Below are positions 23,905 through 33,397 of a DNA stretch of 64,000 bases, in pieces. This DNA is from Parasitella parasitica (taxonomy: Eukaryota > Mucoromycota > Mucoromycetes > Mucorales > Mucoraceae). The first letter of the stretch is position 1, and every line of letters starts with the position of its first letter. The position numbers and the translations under genes were made by a program. The stretch lies in assembly GCA_025201805.1 (NCBI GenBank), contig MU619272.1, forward strand, positions 62,001 to 126,000, given 5' to 3'. The notes under the pieces are model-generated. The model had not been told where the DNA came from. It saw nothing but the letters and a program-made list of their open reading frames with translations, and ran no database searches.

Positions 23905-25129
23905 TATTTTGCATTCATCATCATACCATTTCACTTTCATTAGTTAAAACTATATAAACCCCCGTGTGTAATATTATTTATATTTTAATCTTCTGTAAAA
24001 TTTTCGGTTAATTCACAACCTTCTTTTCAAAGGAATTTGTATTATCATTCTGTCCAGAGGAAGAAGCAGTTTATTGTAGGCTGCGGTTTTTTGGTCCCAT
24101 TTTAAGACAATTGTCAAACACGTTCACAGAATGTTGATTCATGTACAAGTGAATAGGGACAACTCTTCTATCATATGCCTCCTTGGCTACTACTCTTGCA
24201 TTAAGATCTTCATCTCCAGTGATTTTACTTCTCTTGACAAAGAAGAATGTAGCATGTTGCATTCAGACATTCTTGCATATGTGTAAAAATCGACGAAAGC
24301 GACTACGAAATCAATGATTCAGGTAGGAACTGCCGTAGATACTTGTTGGTATCAGTCTTTAATGGATATTGCGAGATATTGTCTTGCTGTGAGTTTCCGA
24401 TATAATACTTCTAAATCTGCCGTTAACCATGGTATGGCCATGAAATTAAAAAAAATAAAATATAAAAGATGATTGTGATATTTTATAATCAGTATAATAT
24501 ATAATGCGCAATACATCAGGCAGCCTCTACATAAACAGTTTATCGTCAGATGGACAAAACAAATTTCATACACCAGCTTATTCGGCATTTATGTAGGAAT
24601 ATGTCCAAGGAGTGCGATACGATCAAGTCGTAAAGATACACTTAAACATAACGGCTGGGGCGTGACTCAATCATACAAAGAGTTTATCTGATCCTGCCAT
24701 TAGGCCTTTGCAGAGCAAATAAGCAAGGGAAAACCAATACGAGCCCGTCGTAAAGATAAACTCATGCTCACCAAGTAACCTTGTAGTAATATACCTAAGA
24801 AGTGTTATACGACCAGGCCGTAAAGATAGACTTGAGTATAAAACTACGGGTGCTACTTTATCATACAAAGAGTTTCTGACCGCCCATTAGGCCTTTGTAG
24901 AGCAAACGAACAAGAGGAGAGCAATACGATCTAGTCGTAAAGATACACTCATGCTCATCGAGTAACCCTAATGTACAGCATTTCCTTAGTTACTTACCAG
25001 AGTGTGAAGATGGAAAATGTTAAAAAAAAATATCGCAATCAGAGTTTTCTTTTGTTTGATGACGTTGACACCCTATAAGTAACTCTGATCTTCTTTCATG
25101 CATTTTCATCTTGACAACTGATAAGCAAC
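23905..25129. other. Cargo DNA of the composite insertion, upstream of its gene
   Basis: 1.2 kb between element copy 1 and the cargo gene. It holds a ~188-bp tandem repeat pair (annotated separately) and short minus-strand frames (24262-24071, 24588-24352, 24868-24671) with no recognisable domain. The last 150 nt before 25130 should contain the cargo gene promoter and leader. Confidence 0.5.
24605..24980 (+). repeat. Tandem pair of ~188-bp repeats with TACGA/TCGTA hairpins
   Basis: Two diverged direct copies, about 24605-24794 and 24795-24980, share landmarks in the same order: a TACGA-5nt-TCGTA hairpin followed by AAAGATA, then TCATACAAAGAGTTT, then CCATTAGGCCTTTG and AGAGCAAA, then a second hairpin and CTCATGCTCA. 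The hairpin motif occurs four times, starting at 24617, 24737, 24807 and 24924. In the third copy the stem is imperfect (TACGA/CCGTA). The spacing is about 188-190 nt between equivalent motifs. No tRNA or 5S promoter boxes recognised. Function unknown; candidates are a decayed short interspersed element, a terminal repeat of another transposon, or protein-binding sites near the cargo gene. Confidence 0.72.
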
Positions 25130-27277
25130 ATGTCAAGCGCAAACATTTCCTTACTATGTGAAGCAAGTAAGTCTACAAGCAAACAATCGAATTTACTTCT
25201 TATAATTTTTTCCAAAGGTGAAGATGAGCTGTTTACATTTTATGAAAACTACTTCAAAATCACGCACGTCAAATCATGGAAAGTATTGGACTTGTTTAAA
25301 GCATTGCTGGCTGAATACAAGCCAATTTCATACGATTGCGTGTCAATTTTTGTTCATACTTTCAAACGATTTGGACGAAATTATGCTTCCAATGATGTCA
25401 AGATACAACATACCATGAATAAATTGTCAGATAAGTGCGACAGTGTTATTAACTCTGACTTGGCAAGAACGCTCGTGGTGAAAGAACATGTAGAGGTAAA
25501 TATTTTATTTCACATATATTTTACATATATTCATCTAATATTCTCTATCATGAACATTTTGGACACAGCAATCGAGACTTTTATATTGTATTCATGTTGT
25601 TGATGATGTATTGAAGGACAAGACCAATGTGATAAATCAAAATGTAGTACATCCAACTACTTCTCCATCATCCAACCGAACATCAAGTTTAAAAGAAGTG
25701 ACCCCACAATCATCTTCATCGTCAAGCACATCAGCAGTGGACCCACAATCATCTATATCGTCAAGTGCAGCAGCAGCAACGACATCCACATCATCAAATA
25801 AACCATCAATGCTGAAGAGAGTCGACAATGATGATCCATCACCTTCATCTCAAAACAAAAGAAGAAGTCGTTTAAGTGTAAAATATGTCAAAGGGTTAAA
25901 CTTGGATGAAAAGTTACAATGCTTAGCTGATTATTAGTAAATTTAATTACTAGAATCCCTGTATTCAGCTGCTGTTATATATTAACACATTTCTCCTCTA
26001 GTGGTAATGATAATATGTTGGACCTCGTATTCCCTGGTGTTATTCCTGTTCGTTTCGCAAGTATCATGAAGCGAATTTCCGATGATTTACAAATGCCACT
26101 ATCACTTAAGTACACTGAAAACGAAAGGTCAATTCTCATCAAGGTCATCAAAGCAGCATCATTGCATGATATAGAAGTAATTGTGAAGGATATCCCGCTG
26201 GTTCCTCGTGTTGGTCTTCAATCTTATCTGTACATTGCTTTATCAAAACTGTAGGTTAACTTGCTTATTTTCTGCTTGATGAACGTTAATCGTAATAATT
26301 GTTTATTATCAGGCTATTACTTTATCAACGCGATCAATTACAAGACACTACTCATAAGGAAGGGTGGTACCAAGGGCATTTGTATGCTGATGTTTTTGAT
26401 GCTGTTTTCCTATTTGATCCTTGCTATGTTACAAAGAGGTAACATATATCAAGACACCCTAATATGGAAGGGGAGGAGCTAACATGCTGTCCGATTCATT
26501 TTTGTAGGACTGAATGCCATGCGACGACTATCAAATACTTGAAAAAGATGAAACAGATTGCTAGTGATGAAAAGGACGTCAAAGTAGATCTTATCTTATT
26601 TAATACTCAATTAGGTGATATCTTTTCATGTGAGGACAAACCAGCTGAAGCAAAAGAAGCAGATGTTGAAGCAGATATCAAGAAAGCCAAGGACCTCCGC
26701 CAGAAGCGTCTCTTGTATATCAAGTCCATTCTGCCCCATTCATCACTGATCAATTCCGTTGAAGTTATCAGCTCGCAGTTTTGGGGTTTATCTTTAACAA
26801 TTTATGGGTCAAGAATGACCGAGAAAGGAACCATCATTCATTATCAAAAGGGTGTAGCAAGTCTTTCCCCAATATTCAGCATGCCAGAAGTAGCTCACTT
26901 TTTACTCACAGTCATGTCTTTACAAGTAAGTGCAGATGCCACTTTCATTATTTTCATTCATAATTGCCATTAATACGTTTTTATAGCGAGCAATTGTATT
27001 GGATTTGAAGAAACTTACAGCAATATACCAAGTTGGCCTTGAAGACTCGATCAGCTTCTTATCATCTAATAATGATGGCATGTTTTATCGTGATGACTCC
27101 CCTATTTCAGATAATACTTCAGACACCTCGATCAGTAGCGATATGATGGGAATGGAAAAATTACGTAGAATATTGAAGCAAACTACTGACAAGGTTAATG
27201 CAATTGGTCTTGATGACGACTTGTTAAGCTGTGAAGACTGGGAAGATCTCCTAGTGCTTGATGAAAATGACAGTTGA
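25130..27277 (+). CDS. Unrecognised 588-aa protein, cargo of composite insertion
   Basis: Seven exons (25130-25166, 25218-25495, 25569-25936, 26002-26250, 26313-26438, 26508-26925, 26987-27277) with GT-AG introns of 51-73 nt close in frame to 588 aa without a stop, so this gene is intact although the host gene around it is broken. The N-terminal ~150 residues are globular (DELFTFYENYFKITHVKSW). A Ser-rich linker of about 80 residues follows (SSSSSSTSAVDPQSS) and ends in basic KNKRRSR-like sequence. The C-terminal ~350 residues are well ordered: PGVIPVRFASIMKRISDDL, WYQGHLYADVFDAVFLFDP, TECHATTIKYLKKMK, SSQFWGLSLTIYGSRM, with an acidic tail (EDWEDLLVLDEND). I recognise no catalytic motif or family. 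It may be a Mucoromycota-specific protein or one domesticated or carried by transposons. Confidence 0.8.
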
Positions 27278-27721
27278 ATTTGCTTGTTGTCCTCTCCCTT
27301 TCTCTGTTTTCTTTGCGGTTTTATATACCTATATTAATCACTACCACCATTATGATAAACATTGTTGTCGCCATTATATATACCATTATTATATCATTTT
27401 AATCATCAAGGTACATGTCTCTGTCATATGAATAAATCATTTAGTATCGAGGAGTAATTGAAACGCGCACAATCAGGATTGCATTCAGATTTTTCAAATT
27501 TGAATTTTTGAACATTATCAACTGTGCTGTTCCTGGAACCAGATTGTCTCTAATAATTGTATAAAAACTTCAAGTAACAAGCCCTGATTGCAACATGGCT
27601 CACATACAACATTATTCGGAAGGTGCCCCTATATCTTCTCAGATTCAAATTTTTGAAGGCAAATATTCATATTTTACCGGTTTATACTGTATACTCCTGC
27701 ATAGTTTGTATATTCTATATA
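27278..27721. other. Cargo DNA between the cargo gene and element copy 2
   Basis: 444 nt of AT-rich 3' flank. A 63-codon frame at 27595-27786 runs into the left terminal repeat of copy 2 and is not credible as a gene. Position 27720-27721 is the TA that borders copy 2. Confidence 0.5.
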
Positions 27722-28461
27722 CAGTGCTTCCACTCTCAGTTTACCGAATTTTTGAAAACACTGCTTACTTTTTTGAGAATAAATAACCATCTTTTACAAA
27801 TATTTTGACCAACTTCTGGTCAAATAAAGTACAAAGGTTCTTTATTTGAGCATTTAGGGAAACGATTTATGGAATGCTGAATGAAATCCTGCAAATGTTT
27901 AACCGGAACTTTCAATAACCCTTAAAGTGAGGTTTCCACTTCAGTCAATTTACTTACATCTTCTGACGCTATCCTTCAAAACTTTCCAAATCTGCTCGAT
28001 AGAGTTAAGCTCAGGAGAATAAGGCGGGTATTCTCGTTCAATAATTACAGGATCGATGATATTTCGCTCTTTTTTAGAAGCTGCTTCGTCGATATCAGGG
28101 TCTTTGGGCTCTTGTTCTTTCACCTATTTGCAGAGATTCGTCAAATTTGTTAGTGAAATCAACAACGAAGGCCGACGCTTCTTTGCCAGATTCGTCTACA
28201 ATCCTACCTCTATTATCTTTGTGAAAGAAATTCATTCTTATGAGTTACAGTTATGAAGAAATAAAAAGATCAAAAGTCGGTCAAAGTATGTGTATGATGT
28301 GGTTAATTTGTTTTCGCAAACCTGGTCAGATTAGCTTCAAACATCCGGCCAAATAAGTCTTCTTTTTATGGGCAATTTAGTCTCGCACGAGTGGGCAAAT
28401 TTTTTTTAAAAAAAATGGGCAGTGTTTTTGAAAATTCGGTAAATTGAGAATGGAAGCACTG
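27722..28461 (-). mobile_element. Tc1/mariner-type element, copy 2 (defective)
   Basis: 740 bp between TA dinucleotides at 27720-27721 and 28462-28463, in the same orientation as copy 1 and visibly about 95% alike over the shared part. The terminal inverted repeats are longer and better preserved than in copy 1: about 45 nt, imperfect, with outer core CAGTGCTTCCA and inner AAACACTGC. The minus strand encodes the same transposase fragment, here reading REYPPYSPELNSIEQIW. The remaining ORF is too short for an active transposase (about 340 aa in the family), so the copy would need a transposase made elsewhere. Confidence 0.84.
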
Positions 28462-28463
28462 TA

Positions 28464-30388
28464 ATGTTTGCTAACTGATGTAAACTAAACTTTTCCAAGG
28501 CATCCGTAAGACTTGAACCTGCTAAACTATTGATAATATTGGACCATACATCCTCAATAAGCGGATCCGCCTCTTCGCTTCTTGTCATAGATATACCTTG
28601 ATTTTTTTTTGTTACATAGTGTTACATAATCGGTAATTTCTTGCATACCTACATCAATGATTTTGAGGCCCTTGTTGACAATTAGGGGTACATATGAACC
28701 ATATATTTGTACCACTTCCTCCAATGACACGCCAAAAATCTGATCTATAGCAGCTCCATAGTAATAGTTTTAATATACCATAGGCCGAGGACAGTACTCT
28801 CCAGTTTTGAATTGTTCAACAGTACAGTGGATTTCCTGCTCTGGTTTTAATGTTTCTTGGAAAAGTGCGATACGATTGTATGTTTCTTCAAATATGGGCA
28901 GTGTTCCACTTAACTCTGTTGACATGGTTATAAAAACTTGAAAACACCATTAATATATCTAATAATGTGATGGCAAAAACTTTGAGTTAACTGAGCTCCT
29001 TAACATGCTTTAAAGCATTGATTCTGTCCACTTCCAACCGTTGTATCTCGTCGAAATGCGTAATCTATACGTTATAATTCAACATCATGCTTAAACTGAG
29101 ATTATTATTATAAAGTCGTACCAACTTTTCCTCGAGCGATATTATCTTTTGGTTGACATCCATTATCTTTTTTTCTGTACACTGCATCAATCATTTCTAC
29201 TTGCGTTTTTGTAGCGGAATCCACAGTGGGGGTTTTCAAGGCTTGCAGCTTCCAAAAAGTCCTTGAATTGCACTGCTAGCAATGTTAGTACTGGGCGAGG
29301 AAGAAGGCGCCTCCAAGGTCATGCTAATCTCAGTAGAACTATCAGTAGCGTGAAACTGATCATCGTACACACCTCTTTTGATACGAGTCTTTCGTAAATG
29401 CGGTTCTACGACATTCTGCTGCACTTCGTAATACTGATCTAGATCAAACCCGCTATTATCTTTGGAAGCACATTACAGGAATTTAAGCGCCACCAAATGC
29501 TTGCATATTTCTGTCGCCTCACTATCCAATGCTACGTCCCCTTGCTGACGAGGGGATGCACAGTAATCTCGGATTCATTTGAATATGTGCTTCCCTCGGT
29601 ATCGTTGAGATGCTTTTGCACTTGGTTTTGTTCCCTGAATCATCTTTTGCATTCGGATAACTGCTCTTGCCACTTGTCGATAAGGAAGTACTGTGGATTT
29701 GCCGAGCCGAACTCCACCACGATCCACATTAAGCTCTGAGGTAACTGAACTCGATCTCTGTCTACCACCCACAAACTGAGCATCTTCCAGATCATTATCT
29801 TCCTCTTCTTGAAAGCCAAAAGGCAAAGGTGGACGAAAATCCGGACATTTTTGTTCCAGAGCTCGGCACCGAGACCAATATACCGATCTTGACAACAAGG
29901 CAGCTTGAGCGTAATGTTTAAACTCTTCAATTTCTTCCTCCAACTTTGATCTTTTTGCCCTGTATTTGTTCCTTGAATAATCGAGAGAAATTAAGGAGTG
30001 GCTCCGACACATCTTGGGCTATTATACCTGCTCTTAGTCTATAGCAATGTGCAGCTTCAGTGCTATCAGCACATATCATGTCAAATGCACTTTTCAAGCT
30101 GGCATTCATGGTGGATTCTACCAAATCCGAGGCCGATTCCACGGCTGAGGAGAGATCAGATACCATCAAGTCGGCGCAAGCGTTTTCTGCGTTGATTCGA
30201 TTCTGCAAGTATGTGGTTATGGTATCATTCTCAAGAGCAGATTTTGACAGTTTGTCATGAAGAGCATAGAGACCCGTGGTATAATTGGGAATAGCCTCTG
30301 TTGAGGCTACGGGAGACCAAAAGGAGTTGCTAGAACTGTCTTGCGTAGAGTTCACCTTATTGAAAAGTATAGGAAGAAAAAGCTTCAT
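28464..30388 (-). pseudogene. 5' part of interrupted F-BAR/RhoGAP gene
   Basis: Starts MKLFLPILFNKVNS (ATG at 30388). The first ~290 codons have F-BAR character: LYALHDKLSKSALENDTI, YLQNRINAENACADLM, then KLEEEIEEFKHYAQAALLS and the helices VEMIDAVYRKK and ISLEEKL. Downstream comes the start of a RhoGAP domain (IFGVSLEEVVQIYGSYVPLI) and LTDALEKFSLHQLANI, where the inserted block begins. The order F-BAR then RhoGAP matches fungal Rgd/Rga proteins, which link membrane curvature to Rho control at growth sites. Single-base frame breaks are visible: one extra base near 29970 (KEQ to YRAKRSK), one missing in the T5 run before GGAAGCTGC near 29253, and one extra A in the 7-A run near 29170. Other genes in the window close perfectly, so I read this as real decay more than sequencing error. 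Confidence 0.72.
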
Positions 30389-30543
30389 TTTTTTTTTCAT
30401 TTACGAGACAATTATGAACGGAAACAAAATACTTTGTTTGGTCAGGTAATTTGTAAGACAATGTTGATGTGGTACAATACACTTGCATAGCTTGACTAAA
30501 TCGTCCTTCAGTCGAAACTGCGCTTCTTTGATTACTATACCAT
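30389..30543. promoter_or_regulatory. Shared divergent upstream region
   Basis: Only 155 nt separate the start of the minus-strand F-BAR/RhoGAP gene from the plus-strand FANCA-like gene, so both promoters must lie here or overlap the genes. No specific element recognised. Confidence 0.35.
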
Positions 30544-33397
30544 ATGCCTTTTGACGGAGAGCGCCCAGCAAAGAGACGAAGAGTGAGCCTTGAACATGGA
30601 CAGCGTCGACCTGATTTTCAGCGACTCATTGCCCAGTATACCATAACGCCAGATACCCCTATTATTTTTGGAAGGTTTGTCATGTTCGTGGTATGAACAA
30701 AAAAGTAACTGGTTTTTAACAGTTAAAAATAGTTATATGAGGGTTATATTCCATATTGTAGGAATTGGCTTTGTATTATTCGTATTGTTTCAAGTACTAC
30801 AGTCATTTACAACCGAAATTCAAGCACGTTATTTCTTTCAACTAGATGGTATACAACTTGTGCATTTCGTATTTATGTGGTGCTTGCTTACAAATTATAT
30901 AATATTGGTTTAGAGATGGGACAAAAAGCTCGATTGTGCCATCAAAAGTATGTAAATCACAACTGTGGTCCCCATTTGAAAGGCGTCGTCTGGAAAAAAT
31001 ATTGTGATGAATGGGATAGATATCCTTTTTTTTTAAAAAAAAAAAAATACGCTAATGCAACATTTCGCATGGTTTGTGTCATTCTTAATTCTTCCAACAC
31101 ATGTAGGCAATTCCAACCAAAAACTGTGGCGAAAACCAAAATAGCAGCTCAGGTGTTTGGCGAAATGATGAATGGATTTGTTGAGCCACTCAGTTTAAAA
31201 GCAATGGTACGATATTATAAAGCAGGCAATGAACATCGTTAAGCTAACACAGACTAAATGTCATCTAGTTGATCATCTGCTCGATGTCGTTTGGCTTCTT
31301 TGTTGTATCAAATTTGATGCAAGTCTGAAATATATAATGTTAACTTCAGCACTTAAATAAACCTTCTGCCGTTAGTTGTGGTGCCAGCAAATTAGCTTTT
31401 CATTTTTAACAACAACTCGCGAGCTAAAAAATTTCTTTTTGTCCATGCCTTTCATTCCTGCCACTCGAAAAAGAACGCTTGCAAAACCACAGGAAGACCA
31501 ACTGCAATGGAATCTAACAAAAGGGCATTACAAAAGACAGTGCCGCGAAATACCGTACCCTAGGAAACATTCCAAAGCTGCACTAACCACTGAATTTATT
31601 GCCAACAAGTTTGTACAGTTTTTATTCAATACACGAGAGGTATATATATACCCATAGTACGAACACTTTCACCAAATTGCTAAATGCTGTAGTTGTATAG
31701 GAAAACGTAAAGTTAGATCAGTTGGCTGTAGACATCGCATCTCTCTATCAAAGCGTTGCTTTTTCATCAGTACAATTCAATAAGATTATCAGCGAACAAG
31801 CAATAAGCACTGTCCGTTTGCTTGAATATTATTACAAGCTTTTTACTCGTCTCAAAGTATTGGCTTTAACTTTGTCATCCATATTACAGCATGTCAAAAA
31901 CCTGGATGAAGCAATAGTCGAACTAATCAGTCATGATGAGTATATCGCTGCTGGTAAGTATGCAAGCGCTCCAAAACAATCAAATCTCTAACATCAAAGC
32001 ATATAGCTTATATACCACACCTGACAGACGAAAAACTGAACGAGTTCTTCGAGATAGATGGCAAACAATTAACAAACTGGTCATCATTTATGAAAATTAG
32101 CAATGCTCGACGATTACACATCATTCTGGAGCATCACGCTTCAACATCGTCTCCTGATCAGCTGAAAAATATCATGATTCGGTTAATGAGCTTTCACAAA
32201 GTCCAGCCTAAAACTAGCGATGAAAGCCTCAGTAAATGCTATTATCGACAGTTACGATCTGTCAAGGAATTCTTGTTTGGCAGCAAACACACACAAACGA
32301 AACAATACGACTCTTTTCTTGCAAAGAAACCCGTTTTTCTGTTGATTTCGAGCTGGTTTTTTGAATTCAACTCGAAATCTAATATCATCTTTACAGATTT
32401 TATATCTCAAATCGTCTCTGTGGGGTCTAGTCTTGAAAATGTGAGTATATTTGGATTTTCGTACATACGTTTAGGGCAAGCTGTTAAGTCATTATTTATA
32501 GGGATCTGAGGTGATGGACATTTCCGTCTTACTGTATTCATATTTTACAGCTTGTAAAGACATAAATACCACAGAGGAAGGTGTTTTACATATTTTTGAC
32601 ATTATTGGAGCTATCAACAATGCTGTTAAGCAATCGCTTGAAAGAGATGATCAGAATGACCTCTGCACTATATTAGCAATAGCCCAAATTGCATTAGAAC
32701 ATATGCATACATCTGTGGGATACACTTATGCTAGTTGGTTTGAGGTATTTATTTACTGTGATTCATTACATCACACATCTAAATCATTTCTTGGTAGTCC
32801 TTATTTATAAAACGCAGCTCAACTATATTGGATAAAAGGATGAGCACAGTGTTTATCAAGACGCTACAACAAATGATATTATATGAAATACCCAGTGTCC
32901 TCCAAATACATGGAAGAGCATTGTTAGACTGTACGACTATTCCGAATTCACAGCTTTATGTATCTAGTGCTCGTAAACGATTGCTAGAGTTAGGAGTAAG
33001 AAAGGTGGCAATACATGCAACTGAATTGTTAATTAATATTCATGTCGTATGGAAACTCTAGGTAGACCGCCACTTAAAGAGCTATCCAATATCTTTGAAG
33101 ACTCCATTACGATTAGACATTATCACGGATGACAACTCCGGCGAGGGAGACGAAGTAGGAGAAATCATACAGCAGTTTATGCAAAAGGACAACACTGTAC
33201 CGGTATCTCTGCTTCATGCTCATGTATTCAAGAAGCAGTGGTTTATGTCCACATTCTTACCGACACTATTGGATTGGAAAGGGCGAAATGTAGAAGCTCG
33301 AGATAAGCTAATCATAGCTCTCAGAAAGATGAATAAGGTTCCGGATAACTTATACAAATCATTTGTACAGCAGCAAAAGCAGAAGAAAATCGCATGA
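30544..33397 (+). CDS. FANCA-like helical protein (candidate Fanconi anaemia A homologue)
   Basis: Nine exons (30544-30674, 30762-31206, 31269-31322, 31376-31639, 31701-31953, 32007-32440, 32502-32744, 32798-33004, 33062-33397) close in frame to 788 aa. The N-terminus is short and basic (RPAKRRRVSLEHGQRR), a possible nuclear signal. The rest is predicted mainly helical and Leu-rich. Near the C-terminus FKKQWFMSTFLPTLLDW, followed by RDKLIIALRKMNKVPDNLY, recalls a conserved segment of vertebrate FANCA (a Phe-Leu-Pro-x-Leu-Leu block followed by a Leu-Lys/Arg-Lys/Pro block). FANCA belongs to the Fanconi core ubiquitin ligase that repairs interstrand crosslinks. The protein is about half the length of human FANCA, so it could be a shortened orthologue or another helical-repeat protein. 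Gene structure is firm, family assignment tentative. Confidence 0.6.

Larger units (their letters stand above)
23241..28463. mobile_element. Composite insertion: two Tc1/mariner-type elements flanking cargo DNA
   Basis: The block is bounded on the left by TA (23241-23242) plus TIR core CAGTGCTTCCA and on the right by the inverted core TGGAAGCACTG plus TA (28462-28463). It sits inside the RhoGAP domain of the minus-strand gene. Joining the flanks with one TA gives CAT CAG TTA GCA AAC ATT ATT CGA, reading HQLANIIRIYLLELP without interruption, as the domain requires. The block consists of element copy 1 (23243-23904), 3.8 kb of cargo, and element copy 2 (27722-28461) in the same orientation. The outer TA pair is the target duplication expected for Tc1/mariner integration. 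It may have moved as one unit, or arisen by homologous recombination of an element-plus-cargo circle into a resident element. A repeat-induced misassembly cannot be excluded. Confidence 0.72.

Noticed and set aside
23241-28463. Idea that the 5.2-kb block is spliced out as one giant intron
   Set aside because: The block edges are TA plus TIR, not GT-AG, and all other introns here are under 100 nt.
30762-31241. Two separate genes at 30.5 and 31.4 kb
   Set aside because: A 54-nt exon (31269-31322) with canonical sites links them into one 788-aa frame.
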